Assembly: GCF_018736045.1 (NCBI RefSeq)
Contig: NZ_CP076132.1
Coordinates: 2,031,501-2,095,500 of the forward strand
From: Flammeovirga yaeyamensis
Lineage (GTDB): Bacteria > Bacteroidota > Bacteroidia > Cytophagales > Flammeovirgaceae
Direction: 5' to 3'
DNA length: 64,000 nt
Shown here one piece after another: positions 18,324 to 27,021 of this stretch. A model generated the notes under the pieces. It was not told where the DNA came from. It ran no database searches and saw only the letters and a list, made by a program, of their open reading frames with translations. Both the position numbers and the translations under genes were made by a program. The number at the start of each line of letters is the position of its first letter. The stretch's first letter is position 1.

Positions 18324-19307
18324 ATGACAACCTTTAAGGCCTTTGTAACCGAAAAAGTTGGTGAAAAAGAATTCCAACAATCCATCCAATCAAAAAATAT
18401 CCAAGATCTTCCCGAAGGAGATGTTTTAGTGAAAGTAGCTTATTCATCTTTAAACTATAAAGATGCTTTGTCTGCTTTGGGTAAGCCGGGTGTAACTAAA
18501 AACTACCCTCACACACCAGGAATTGATGCTTCAGGTGTAGTTGTATCTTCAAAAGATCCTCAATTTAAAGAAGGCGATGAAGTGATTGTGACAAGTTACG
18601 ATCTAGGTATGAATACTTGGGGAGGCTTTTCTGAATATATTCAAGTTCCATCAAATTGGGTAGTGCCAATGCCTAAAGGTTTATCTTTAAAATCTTCTAT
18701 GGAAGTGGGAACTGCAGGTTTAACCGCTGCAATGAGTATCTACAAATTGACTCAGCAAGTTAAAGCAGATGCTGGTGATATTGTTGTAACAGGTGCATCA
18801 GGTGGAGTAGGTTCTTTTGCTGTAGCAATGCTAAGTAAAATGGGTTACTCTGTAGTAGCAGTATCTGGTAAATCTGAAGATTATCTAAAAAAACTAGGAG
18901 CAAGTAAAGTTGTAGGTAGAGATGAGTTTTTGGAAGGTAATCAAAGACCTTTATTGAAACCACTTTATGCGGGTGCTGTAGATACTGTTGGTGGCGACTA
19001 TTTAGCTACTGCAATTAAAGCGACTTTACCTCTAGGTGTAGTTACTTGTTGTGGTAATGCAGCTTCATTCGACTTACCACTTAACGTATTTCCTTTTATC
19101 TTAAGAGGGGTAAGTTTAGTAGGTATTGATTCTCAAAACTTCCCATATGAAGAAAGAGTAAAAGTTTGGAATAACATCGCTTCTGAATGGTTACCTGAAA
19201 CTTCTGATATTACAGAGGAAGTGAATTTAGAAGGATTATTAGAAAAGATTAATTTGATCATCAAAGGTGGTATTAGTGGTCGAGTACTTGTAAAAGTAGG
19301 AGAGTAG
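18324..19307 (+). CDS. YhdH/AcuI-type quinone oxidoreductase (medium-chain reductase)
   Basis: From the ATG at 18324 the protein has 327 residues; an upstream TTG at 18297 adds only MLIIYTDLK and is not needed. The sequence matches the YhdH/YhfP family: LNYKDALSALGKPGVTKNYPH, PGIDASGVV, VVTGASGGVGSFAVAMLSKMGY with the NADPH-binding G-x-x-G-x-x-G, and GVSLVGIDSQNFP. Members such as AcuI reduce acryloyl-CoA with NADPH and may serve in detoxification of acrylate from DMSP, a marine substrate; that use here is inference. Zinc-binding cysteines of alcohol dehydrogenases are absent, as expected. A strong terminator follows. Confidence 0.93.
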   Translation: MTTFKAFVTEKVGEKEFQQSIQSKNIQDLPEGDVLVKVAYSSLNYKDALSALGKPGVTKNYPHTPGIDASGVVVSSKDPQFKEGDEVIVTSYDLGMNTWGGFSEYIQVPSNWVVPMPKGLSLKSSMEVGTAGLTAAMSIYKLTQQVKADAGDIVVTGASGGVGSFAVAMLSKMGYSVVAVSGKSEDYLKKLGASKVVGRDEFLEGNQRPLLKPLYAGAVDTVGGDYLATAIKATLPLGVVTCCGNAASFDLPLNVFPFILRGVSLVGIDSQNFPYEERVKVWNNIASEWLPETSDITEEVNLEGLLEKINLIIKGGISGRVLVKVGE

Positions 19308-19325
19308 TAGTATCACATATACATC

Positions 19326-19360
19326 AAAAAGCCTTATATTTTTAAAATATAAGGCTTTTT
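19326..19360. terminator. Bidirectional terminator
   Basis: AAAAAGCCTTATATTTT and AAAATATAAGGCTTTTT form an almost uninterrupted 17-bp stem with T-rich flanks on both sides. It lies between the converging oxidoreductase and SpoIIE-phosphatase genes. Confidence 0.9.
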
Positions 19361-19391
19361 GTTTTTATCAGAAAATGGAGACAAATGTGAA

Positions 19392-20486
19392 TTATAGTTC
19401 AATGCCAAATAAAACCATGTCATCGATTTGTACTTCATCTTTCATCCATTCTGTATAATAGTTCTCGATACTAATTTGCTGTGAAAAAAGTTGTTCGTTT
19501 TGAATGGACTCAATAAGGTTTTTGAAATTTTTATTTCCAATCTTCTTGTTTTTAGGTCCTCCAAACTGATCTGTAAGACCATCAGAATAGAAGTAATATC
19601 GATCTCCCTTGTTTACATCGAATTCCTGATTAACAAAAACTTTCTCAGTTTCTGAAAAATCTCCTACAGTAAATCTACATCCTTTTATCTGTTCAGCAAA
19701 TCTATCTTTCCCAACACGTATAAAATTTCTCTTTGCACTACTAATAATTACTTTATTAGTAGTTTTATCTAAAACAAAAATAGACATGTCAATACTGTCT
19801 CTGTTGCAATCAATGTTTTTCTGAACTAATAACTGATTAATTAACTTGTTGAGCTCTTTTAATACTTCTGATGGGTCAGTTACCTTTAATACATTTACAA
19901 TCCTCTCTATTAATGAAATACCAATTAAGGTCATAAATGCTCCAGGGACACCGTGTCCTGTACAATCACCAACAATTAAAATATCTTTATTTCCAATTTG
20001 AGTGACCCAATAAAAATCACCACCCACAAGATCTTTGGGAATAAAGTGTTTAAAATATTTTGGGAAGATATTTTTAATTTTTGATGAGGATGGTAAAATA
20101 CTTTTCTGAATATTCTGAGCATAATGAATACTACTTAATATTCTATTATGAGCTCTTTTTATTATATCTGCTTGTATTTGTTGCCTATGAAGATTTTCAT
20201 TTAAAGTCTGAGCAATATTCAACTGCTCATTTATAAGAGATAGTTCTTCTAAATGTTCGTTCAACTCTTCATTTTGTTGTTGAATCTCATTTTTCTGATC
20301 AATTATTTGTTCTTGAGCGTCTTCGAGGTCCATAAATAGTTCAGCTATACGCACATTCGCGTCAGCAAGAGCCATTTCACTTTCCTTAAGTTTTCTTATT
20401 TGATCTTCTTTATCTTGTAATTCTGACTCTAATTCTTGAACTCTCTTAATTAAATCTTCACTTTTCTCCATGAGAGTAAATTCCAT
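19392..20486 (-). CDS. Coiled-coil SpoIIE-type PP2C protein phosphatase
   Basis: The 364-residue protein has a long coiled coil (about residues 5-110, heptads rich in E, Q, L) and a SpoIIE/RsbU-class PPM phosphatase domain (about 140-364). Metal-binding aspartates are seen in VGGDFYW, ILIVGDCTGHGVPGAFMTLIG, YFYSDGLTDQFGG and QIDDMVLFG. Such enzymes dephosphorylate anti-anti-sigma or response proteins; no sensor domain such as PAS, GAF or HAMP is visible, so the coiled coil may dock onto a partner. It starts 1 nt after the DsrE-like gene stop, which itself follows a TusA-like gene by 16 nt: clearly one operon. Its job may be to report on the sulfur carriers. In-frame ATG at 20471 is an alternative start. 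Confidence 0.92.
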   Translation of the reverse strand: MEFTLMEKSEDLIKRVQELESELQDKEDQIRKLKESEMALADANVRIAELFMDLEDAQEQIIDQKNEIQQQNEELNEHLEELSLINEQLNIAQTLNENLHRQQIQADIIKRAHNRILSSIHYAQNIQKSILPSSSKIKNIFPKYFKHFIPKDLVGGDFYWVTQIGNKDILIVGDCTGHGVPGAFMTLIGISLIERIVNVLKVTDPSEVLKELNKLINQLLVQKNIDCNRDSIDMSIFVLDKTTNKVIISSAKRNFIRVGKDRFAEQIKGCRFTVGDFSETEKVFVNQEFDVNKGDRYYFYSDGLTDQFGGPKNKKIGNKNFKNLIESIQNEQLFSQQISIENYYTEWMKDEVQIDDMVLFGIEL

Positions 20487-20487
20487 A

Positions 20488-21093
20488 TTAGAAAGTTAAT
20501 GTCACACTAGATTCTGATGCCTCTTCTATATAAAGGGCTACGCCTCCATACTCGACACCATCTCTAATTTCATCGGTAGTAATACCCATCATACCCATTG
20601 TCATCTGACAAGCTATTAACTTGGATCCCATTTCAATGGATAGGTCAATAAGATCTGGAAGGGTTTCAATATTGTTTTCCTTCATCATTGTTTTCATCAT
20701 TCCAGTACCAATACCCATCATATTTAATCTTGAGATAGTGGTTGATTTTGGATGACTAGGCAGCATCATGGTGATCATCTTCTCTTTGATGTTCTTTCCT
20801 TTGTAAATGCTCTTTTCTTTTAATGCATTAATTCCCCAAAGCGTAAAGAAAATGGTGACTTCCATACCAAAACTTGCTGCACCATTGGCAATGATAAAAG
20901 CAGGCATTACTTGATCAAGCTCAAAACTAGTCACCAACATGGTGATTTTGTCTTTTTGCTGAACCCCATTTAAGTTTTGTAAAGAAGATTGTAATTTTTG
21001 TAATTCTTGTTGAAAGTTTTCAGTTTTTTCATTCACTTTTTCTTCAACAAGTTGATCTATGTATGCTTTAAGTTCTTGATTTTCGAATTGCAT
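20488..21093 (-). CDS. DsrE/DsrF-like (DrsE2) protein with N-terminal coiled coil
   Basis: The 201-residue protein has a charged coiled-coil start (about residues 1-45) and then a DsrE-family domain: DKITMLVTSFELDQVMPAFIIANGAASFGMEVTIFFTLWG, and the conserved cysteine in MGSKLIACQMTMGMMGIT. DsrE-type proteins bind and transfer sulfane sulfur together with TusA. The methionine-rich middle (SRLNMMGIGTGMMKTMMKENN) is typical of the DrsE2 subgroup. It sits between a TusA-like gene and the SpoIIE phosphatase with 16-nt and 1-nt gaps. The coiled coil could pair with that of the phosphatase (inference). Confidence 0.9.
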   Translation of the reverse strand: MQFENQELKAYIDQLVEEKVNEKTENFQQELQKLQSSLQNLNGVQQKDKITMLVTSFELDQVMPAFIIANGAASFGMEVTIFFTLWGINALKEKSIYKGKNIKEKMITMMLPSHPKSTTISRLNMMGIGTGMMKTMMKENNIETLPDLIDLSIEMGSKLIACQMTMGMMGITTDEIRDGVEYGGVALYIEEASESSVTLTF

Positions 21094-21109
21094 GAGAATT
21101 GAATTTTAA

Positions 21110-21346
21110 TTATTTAATTTTTTCAATTACCGTAATTTTTGATTTTCCTTCCTCAACGAAAGAAATCATTCGTTGCCCAGTTTTACGAATCCAAGCTTCA
21201 ACATCAGCTTTAAAGGCAGGGTCTGTAGCGGTAATTTCTAGTTTTTCTCCAATACTCATTGTTCTTATTGACTTTGCTATTCTAACAATTGGCATAGGGC
21301 AGTTCAATGATGAACAATCCAGTTTTTTTAATTCAGGTGTTTTCAT
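21110..21346 (-). CDS. TusA-family sulfur carrier
   Basis: The 78-residue protein has the TusA signature C-P-M-P in KKLDCSSLNCPMPIVRIAKSI, the cysteine being the persulfide carrier, and a second half (EKLEITATDPAFKADVEAWIRKTGQRMISF) of the usual length and charge. TusA proteins hand sulfur to DsrE-type partners and thiolation enzymes. It is the first cistron of a three-gene operon (TusA - DsrE-like - SpoIIE phosphatase). Confidence 0.93.
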   Translation of the reverse strand: MKTPELKKLDCSSLNCPMPIVRIAKSIRTMSIGEKLEITATDPAFKADVEAWIRKTGQRMISFVEEGKSKITVIEKIK

Positions 21347-21441
21347 GAAGTAGAAGTGTTTAGATGAAAAAATGTGATGAGAATGAAATAAATTAAGTTT
21401 TCACAATTTAATATTGGTGATAATTAATAAAAAAACAAAAA

Positions 21442-21465
21442 AGGTGATCAAAAAAATGATCACCT
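21442..21465 (-). terminator. Terminator of the S9 peptidase gene
   Basis: AGGTGATCA and TGATCACCT pair perfectly around a 6-nt loop; on the minus strand the hairpin is followed by a U tract. It sits just past the peptidase stop. Confidence 0.9.
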
Positions 21466-21472
21466 CTTAAAA

Positions 21473-23824
21473 TTATAATTTTTCTTGGAACAATTTGAAG
21501 ATCCTTTTGTATTCGTCTATCCAGCTGCTTGTTTCTTTAAACCCATGTGGTTCAATAGGGTATATGGCCATTTCCCAGTTTTCTTTCTTCAGTTCGATTA
21601 ATCTTTGTGATAATCGTACGACATCAGAAAATTGTACATTATCATCAACCATTCCATGGAGAATTAATAAATCTCCTTTTAATCCTTCTGCAAAATAAAT
21701 TGGAGAACTCTTCTTATAAGCATCCGGATCTAAAGCAGGTGTGTTAAGGATATTTGAAGTATAAGGGTGGTTATAGTGTGCCCAATCTGTCACTGAACGA
21801 ATAGCAGCACCCGCCTTAAATGTATCTCCTTCATTAAACATGGCCATTAAGGTGATAAAACCACCATATGATCCACCATAGATACCGACTTTAGAAGCAT
21901 CAATTCCATGTTCTTTTATCAAATACTTAGCACCATCTACATGATCAGAAAGATCTTTTTCCCCCATGTGTCTGTAGATACCAGTTCTCCAATCTCTACC
22001 ATATCCAGCAGATGCTCTATAGTCAATATCAAGTACAGTATAACCATTATCAACTAATAAATTATGGAACATGTATTCTCTATGGTAAGCACTCCACCAC
22101 TTGTGAACATTTTGTAGATAACCGGCACCATGTACAAAAATCACAGCCTTGTGTAAATCTTTTTCTTTTGATGGTTTGTAGATACGTGCATGCACCTTTT
22201 CTCCGTCTTTAGCATCAAATTGAATAATTTCAGGATCTCTCCACTCGTAATTATCAAATGCTTCTGATGTCGATTTAGTGATTTGAGTACTTTCAGCTCC
22301 TTTCTTGTTTTGTTGAAGGTAGATTTCCCATGGCTTGTTTGCATAAGAATATCTATCTACAATGTATTTTTCGTCAGGTGATAACAGAGTTTCATGCTTA
22401 CCTACATTCTCCGTTATTTTAAGCATTTCTCCTCCATTTATACTTACCTTATACAGATGTTGTTCAGCAGGTCTTTCTTTATTTGATGTTAAATAAAAGT
22501 ATTGACCATCGTTAGATACTTTTGTTTCGTTGATTTCAAAAGCACCCTCAGTAACTTGAGTAGTCTTTTTGGAGACTACATTGTAGGTGTAAACATGTGA
22601 GAAACCTGTTTTTTCAGATTGATACCAAATTGTTTCATCGTTCACCCAACCAATAGGAGCGACCCAAAAGTTCCAACCACTAATGCCAGGTCCACCAATC
22701 CAAGCTTCATCGTGTTGATGATCAATTTGAGTTAAGGTGCCATCAATAAAATTGATTTGAGCAATCCAACGATCTTTGTTGTCATAAGATCTAATATCGA
22801 CAACAGCATGATTAGAAATAGGAGAGAAGTGAGCTTCGTGCATCACCACGGTCTTTTTGTAATCTTCAGCTGATTTATCGTAGTCGCTAAAAAATTCTGG
22901 TGTTTTGTCTAAACCTTCCAATCCTGAAAGATCAATGGTAATTACAGAATCTTTTTGAATATCGTATATGTAATTTTCATAGGTATCTTCAGGACTTCCA
23001 ACTTTCGCACGTGCATTTTGCATTTTCACATATCCCGTTCCCTCTACCCATACAGGCATTTCAGTAGCAAAATTTCCAGCAGATGTTCCTAAAGAATACA
23101 CTACATAATTTTCGTCACTGCTTAACTTTACATCAAATACATATTTGTTGCCGATATATATATTAGATGTATTATTCAATTTTAAAGCATCCTTATGTGC
23201 TTTGCTTTCTTCTTTTCTATCTTTTCTATTTCTAACAATTTCAAAAAGTTCTAATTGTTGATCTTCAAGAAATTTTTGCTGATCAGATTTCTTTCCTTTT
23301 TTGGGTGCGTTCCCTTTTTTGAAATGTGTTATTTGATGAATCAGTCCGTTAGATAAATCCAAAGTATACAGATTATTTGCTCTTTTAAATGATATTTTCT
23401 CCTCATTTAAAAGATATTCGGGAGAAGAATCATAATCTGATGAACTCGTTAATTGAGTAGAAATTCCCTTTTTAGTATCAAATAGATAGATATTACCTTC
23501 TTTTGAATATATTGATTGAGATTTTTTCTTATTCCAAACAGCCTTTGACGTCGGTAAATGCTTTTGTTCTTCAGCATCAACCACAGTATATTTTTTTGAT
23601 TTTACATCAAACTTATAAAGCTGGTCAAATGATTTATCTTCTTTATTCCAATAAAAATAAACTGTTTTGCTATCTTTTGCCCAGAAAGGACTATGTGGAG
23701 TCTGACCAATAAAGTGTTCTCCACCCATGATGTCATCAATCGATAGAGTACTTTGGTTGTCGGTTTGGCTCAATGCGATAATAGGCAGGCATAATATACC
23801 CAGCAAAGTATAAAGTTTGTTCAT
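21473..23824 (-). CDS. S9 family prolyl oligopeptidase / dipeptidyl-peptidase IV-like
   Basis: The 783-residue secreted or periplasmic serine peptidase has a signal peptide (residues about 1-19, IALSQ), an N-terminal beta-propeller (about 40-520) and a C-terminal alpha/beta hydrolase domain. The catalytic triad is Ser652 in GGSYGGF, Asp727 in HGMVDDNVQ and His760 in EPHGFKE. It fits the DPP IV (S9B) subfamily, which removes X-Pro dipeptides, and may also act as acylaminoacyl peptidase. The propeller holds a lysine-rich insertion (KKGNAPKKGKKSDQQKF) near residue 180. A terminator follows the stop. Monocistronic or co-transcribed with the lipoprotein gene upstream (39-nt gap). Confidence 0.95.
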   Translation of the reverse strand: MNKLYTLLGILCLPIIALSQTDNQSTLSIDDIMGGEHFIGQTPHSPFWAKDSKTVYFYWNKEDKSFDQLYKFDVKSKKYTVVDAEEQKHLPTSKAVWNKKKSQSIYSKEGNIYLFDTKKGISTQLTSSSDYDSSPEYLLNEEKISFKRANNLYTLDLSNGLIHQITHFKKGNAPKKGKKSDQQKFLEDQQLELFEIVRNRKDRKEESKAHKDALKLNNTSNIYIGNKYVFDVKLSSDENYVVYSLGTSAGNFATEMPVWVEGTGYVKMQNARAKVGSPEDTYENYIYDIQKDSVITIDLSGLEGLDKTPEFFSDYDKSAEDYKKTVVMHEAHFSPISNHAVVDIRSYDNKDRWIAQINFIDGTLTQIDHQHDEAWIGGPGISGWNFWVAPIGWVNDETIWYQSEKTGFSHVYTYNVVSKKTTQVTEGAFEINETKVSNDGQYFYLTSNKERPAEQHLYKVSINGGEMLKITENVGKHETLLSPDEKYIVDRYSYANKPWEIYLQQNKKGAESTQITKSTSEAFDNYEWRDPEIIQFDAKDGEKVHARIYKPSKEKDLHKAVIFVHGAGYLQNVHKWWSAYHREYMFHNLLVDNGYTVLDIDYRASAGYGRDWRTGIYRHMGEKDLSDHVDGAKYLIKEHGIDASKVGIYGGSYGGFITLMAMFNEGDTFKAGAAIRSVTDWAHYNHPYTSNILNTPALDPDAYKKSSPIYFAEGLKGDLLILHGMVDDNVQFSDVVRLSQRLIELKKENWEMAIYPIEPHGFKETSSWIDEYKRIFKLFQEKL

Positions 23825-23863
23825 ATGTATATGTGTTTTTAAAAAAAAATGAAATCATTATTT

Positions 23864-24439
23864 CTAATGATTTCTTAGTCCATAAAGGGCATCCACCTGA
23901 AATTTCATTGAATCCGATCTGACCAATGTTCTAAGGTGAAAACTTGTCTTTATAAAAACAGTATCCGATCTGAATAAATTTCCCAAATCACCCTCGTCAT
24001 ATTGTTCAATATTGGCATCCAATAGTTTAGGTGTTGAATTCGTGGGGACATCGTAAAGGAATCCTACTTGAATACTTCTATTGTTGTCTGTAAAAAAGAT
24101 ATTTACAGAATCGACAATAAATAATGTAGAATCTGAAGGATGAATAGTAGAAATTTGTATTCTATTGATACTCCCTTTTGTAATTTGATTAAGATCAATA
24201 AAATTCTTTTGTGCTACACTATCTCTTGTGTTTACATATGCAGTGGTAGTGGCTTCTAACCATTCTCCTGCAGGATCTAAACTATCTAGTCTAGTTTGCG
24301 AAATGAGTTCTAAGTTTTTCATTGTTAGATGTTTCATCTCACTATCCAATCCAAAAAAATCACAGCTCGATAAAAAAATAATGGGTAGAGCTAATAATAT
24401 TTTGAAGTATTTAGATTTATCTTTAAAGAATTGATTCAT
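23864..24439 (-). CDS. Hypothetical lipoprotein
   Basis: I place the start at 24439, giving 191 residues with a lipoprotein signal (YFKILLALPIIFLSSCDFFGL, lipobox Cys); an ATG at 24502 would place 21 extra residues before it. The mature part is a single domain with LDPAGEWLEATTTAYVNTRDSV and a C-terminal TVFIKTSFHLRTLVRSDSMKFQVDALYGLR. I do not recognise a family. Faces the GHL10 gene divergently and lies 39 nt upstream of the S9 peptidase on the same strand. Confidence 0.7.
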   Translation of the reverse strand: MNQFFKDKSKYFKILLALPIIFLSSCDFFGLDSEMKHLTMKNLELISQTRLDSLDPAGEWLEATTTAYVNTRDSVAQKNFIDLNQITKGSINRIQISTIHPSDSTLFIVDSVNIFFTDNNRSIQVGFLYDVPTNSTPKLLDANIEQYDEGDLGNLFRSDTVFIKTSFHLRTLVRSDSMKFQVDALYGLRNH

Positions 24440-24514
24440 TATCGTAATTTTGTGAATTGACAAATTTATAAAAATATTTTTTACACTTGACAAATTGTTC
24501 AACTCTCTGATATA

Positions 24515-26173
24515 ATGAGGATATTTTTTAACATTACTCTTATTTTAATCATCCTAACTACTAGTAAGGTGTTTTCTCAAAAAACTTTACCAAAAAGAGA
24601 GTTTAGGGGAGTATGGGTAGCTACATTAAATGCTATCGATTGGCCATTTAGTGAGAAAGATTCTGCTGAACAACAAAGAAGAGACTTTATTTCATTGTTG
24701 AATTTTCATCAGAAAAGAGGAGCAAATGCAATGATTGTTCAAGTAAGAGCAAGTGCTGATGTTATTTATCCAAGTAATATTGAACCTTGGTCGTTGAGCA
24801 TAAGTGGAAAACAAGGAATGCCCCCTAAGCCATTTTATGATCCTTTGGAATTTATGATCGAAGAGACGCATAAAAGAGGAATGGAATTTCATGCTTGGGT
24901 GAATCCTTTTAGAGCTGTGACGAATACTCAGTATGTAAAAGTATGTGATGATCATATTTCTAAGACACACCCAGAGTGGGTTTTGGAATACAATACCTTA
25001 AAAATTTTAAACCCTGGTTTGCCAGAAGTACATCAATATGTTAATTCTGTAATAGAAGAACTCATTTCTAATTATGATATTGATGCTTTACATTTTGATG
25101 ACTATTTCTATCCATATCCCGATCATGGTGAGTTAAAAGCTGATCGTTCAACATGGAGAAAGTATAGAGTGGCCAATGAATCGATTAGAGATTGGAGAAG
25201 AAGAAACATAAATACGTTTGTAGAAGGTGTACATCGATTGATAGTAAACAAGAAGCCTTCTTTGAAGTTTGGTGTTAGTCCATTTGGTGTGTGGAGAAAC
25301 GAAAGAGACGATTATGATGGATCGCCTACACGTTCCGGCTACACTTCCTATGATCATTTATATGCTGATGTTCGCTTATGGTTAATGAATGGATGGATAG
25401 ATTATGTTGCTCCACAATTGTATCAATCAACGAAACATAGAAGTATTCCATTTATTCCTACCTTAGAATGGTGGTCAAATAATTCTTTCGGAAAACATTT
25501 ATATGCAGGTCATGCCGTTTATCGTGTTGATAGATCGCTAGAGAATGGTTGGAGAGATAAAGAAGAGATGCCTCTTCAGATTGTTACTGCTAGAAATATG
25601 GATAAGGTAGAGGGCAGTATCCTTTATAATTCTACTTCTGTATGGAATAATCAGGGAGGAATAGCAGACTCTTTGAAGGCAATATATCCTACGCCAGCAT
25701 TAATTCCACAAATGCCATGGATTGATGGTCGGCCACCTCAAATACCTCTAGAACCTGAGATTTTTGCTACTGATGAAGGGGTAAAAATACAATGGAAAAC
25801 ACCGGCAATGGCAGATGATGGTGATCTACCAAAATATTACGTAATTTATTCTACAAGGAGTGGAAAGTTGCCTAATATTGATAGTCCACATGAAATTTTA
25901 AAAATACTACCTTCCTCTCAGTTAGAGTTTATAGATAAACGTACATCTCAATTGGAGGATTATACCTATTTAATTACTTCTTTAGATCAATTACAGAATG
26001 AAAGTGAGGCTGTTTTACCTCAATATCCTAAAGATCAAAACGTAATTTTACCCCAGCCATATCATGAAAAAGTGGTGGTTGACCTAAATAGTTCCGCATT
26101 AAAAGCAACTTGGCAAATTATAAACAATATAATTGATAATGAGAATTTTACAATGACGAAAGATTTTAATTAA
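24515..26173 (+). CDS. Secreted GHL10 (DUF187, YngK-type) glycoside-hydrolase-like protein
   Basis: The 552-residue protein has a signal peptide (IFFNITLILIILTTSKVFSQ) and then the GHL10 TIM-barrel: PKREFRGVWVATLNAIDWP, MIVQVRASADVIYPSNIEPWS, FHAWVNPFRAVT, DALHFDDYFYPYPD, KFGVSPFGVWRN and YVAPQLYQS. Residues about 425-510 look like a fibronectin type III module (GVKIQWKTPAMADDGDLPKYYVIYS). Relatives such as E. coli YddW (DigH) act on peptidoglycan glycan strands, so a cell-wall role is plausible but not shown. Length and architecture are normal. Confidence 0.9.
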   Translation: MRIFFNITLILIILTTSKVFSQKTLPKREFRGVWVATLNAIDWPFSEKDSAEQQRRDFISLLNFHQKRGANAMIVQVRASADVIYPSNIEPWSLSISGKQGMPPKPFYDPLEFMIEETHKRGMEFHAWVNPFRAVTNTQYVKVCDDHISKTHPEWVLEYNTLKILNPGLPEVHQYVNSVIEELISNYDIDALHFDDYFYPYPDHGELKADRSTWRKYRVANESIRDWRRRNINTFVEGVHRLIVNKKPSLKFGVSPFGVWRNERDDYDGSPTRSGYTSYDHLYADVRLWLMNGWIDYVAPQLYQSTKHRSIPFIPTLEWWSNNSFGKHLYAGHAVYRVDRSLENGWRDKEEMPLQIVTARNMDKVEGSILYNSTSVWNNQGGIADSLKAIYPTPALIPQMPWIDGRPPQIPLEPEIFATDEGVKIQWKTPAMADDGDLPKYYVIYSTRSGKLPNIDSPHEILKILPSSQLEFIDKRTSQLEDYTYLITSLDQLQNESEAVLPQYPKDQNVILPQPYHEKVVVDLNSSALKATWQIINNIIDNENFTMTKDFN

Positions 26174-26276
26174 GTGACCGTGATCATCAAAATGTGATAT
26201 TAATTTCATGATATTAGAAGTGTAATAAATACAACAAAAGAATTATCAGATTCTCGGATTTTAACTTTATACTATT

Positions 26277-26831
26277 ATGAAAGCGGACAAAAAATTAATC
26301 ATTGCAGTTTACGATAACGAGAAAAAAGCACAAGAAGAATTCGACATTCTTTTCAGCAAAGAGAAAAAAGATGAACTCGATTTAAGTGCTTATACAGTCA
26401 TCACAAAAAAAGAAAATGGGAAGACTGAACTTCACGACACAGTAGGACGTGATGCTTTTTGGGGAGCCGTAATTGGCGGTTTAGTAATGCTTTTGATTGG
26501 TCCATTTGGGGCAATCTATGGTGCAGCACTATTTACTGCTGAAGTACTCGCAGGCTCAATGGCTGCTTCAATTGGAGTAGGAGCTTTAGCAGGTTGGCTA
26601 AAAAGTGATGCCTTAAACATTCCAATAGATTTGATTAAGGACATCAAGGATTCTCTAAAACCAGGATCATCTGCAATTGTAGCTGTTGCAGAAGAAGATT
26701 GGGTAGATGACGTAGAAAGATTATTGAAACCCAATTCAGAAATGATGCACGAATATCAATTTAATGGAAGTGTAGTTGAAAAGTTTGAGAATGATTGGAA
26801 AGAGCATCATAAACAAGAAATAGTAGAATAA
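26277..26831 (+). CDS. DUF1269-like glycine-zipper membrane protein
   Basis: The 184-residue protein has a soluble ferredoxin-like start (KLIIAVYDNEKKAQEEFDIL), then a glycine/alanine-rich hydrophobic segment (about 65-110: AFWGAVIGGLVMLLIGPFGAIYGAALF and GSMAASIGVGALAGW) that forms a membrane hairpin, followed by a second soluble half (GSSAIVAVAEEDWVDDVERLL). This order fits DUF1269 proteins, small membrane-associated proteins often linked with stress. A terminator hairpin follows 20 nt after the stop. Confidence 0.82.
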   Translation: MKADKKLIIAVYDNEKKAQEEFDILFSKEKKDELDLSAYTVITKKENGKTELHDTVGRDAFWGAVIGGLVMLLIGPFGAIYGAALFTAEVLAGSMAASIGVGALAGWLKSDALNIPIDLIKDIKDSLKPGSSAIVAVAEEDWVDDVERLLKPNSEMMHEYQFNGSVVEKFENDWKEHHKQEIVE

Positions 26832-26850
26832 AACAAATCTACAACTCACA

Positions 26851-26880
26851 AAATGCTAGTCCTATGGCTAGCATTTTTTT
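26851..26880 (+). terminator. Terminator of the DUF1269-like gene
   Basis: AAATGCTAG and CTAGCATTT pair around an 8-nt loop, followed by a run of T. Confidence 0.9.
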
Positions 26881-26896
26881 GTTATATTTATAACAA
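26879..26896. promoter_or_regulatory. Palindromic operator-like site upstream of dapD
   Basis: TTGTTATA-TT-TATAACAA is a perfect 8+8 inverted repeat with a 2-nt spacer. A copy differing in one arm base lies upstream of gltB (59660-59677), and both are followed by a nearby ATGTTG. It is about 125 bp before the dapD start. A candidate -7 element TAGATTTG is at 26952-26959. Binding protein unknown; the Crp/Fnr-family regulator at 58915 is one candidate. Confidence 0.5.
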
Positions 26897-27021
26897 AATG
26901 TTGTATTATGTTTATTTTTTCTGTATCAATGGAAACTTCCTTGTGAATTTGTAGATTTGCAACTCAAATATAAAGGCCTGAGCTTTTATTATCTCAAACA
27001 CTAAGTTTTCGTTTTAGAAAA

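Noticed and set aside
26879-26896. Part of the terminator of the DUF1269-like gene
   Set aside because: That terminator is complete without it, and the same palindrome recurs upstream of gltB away from any terminator.
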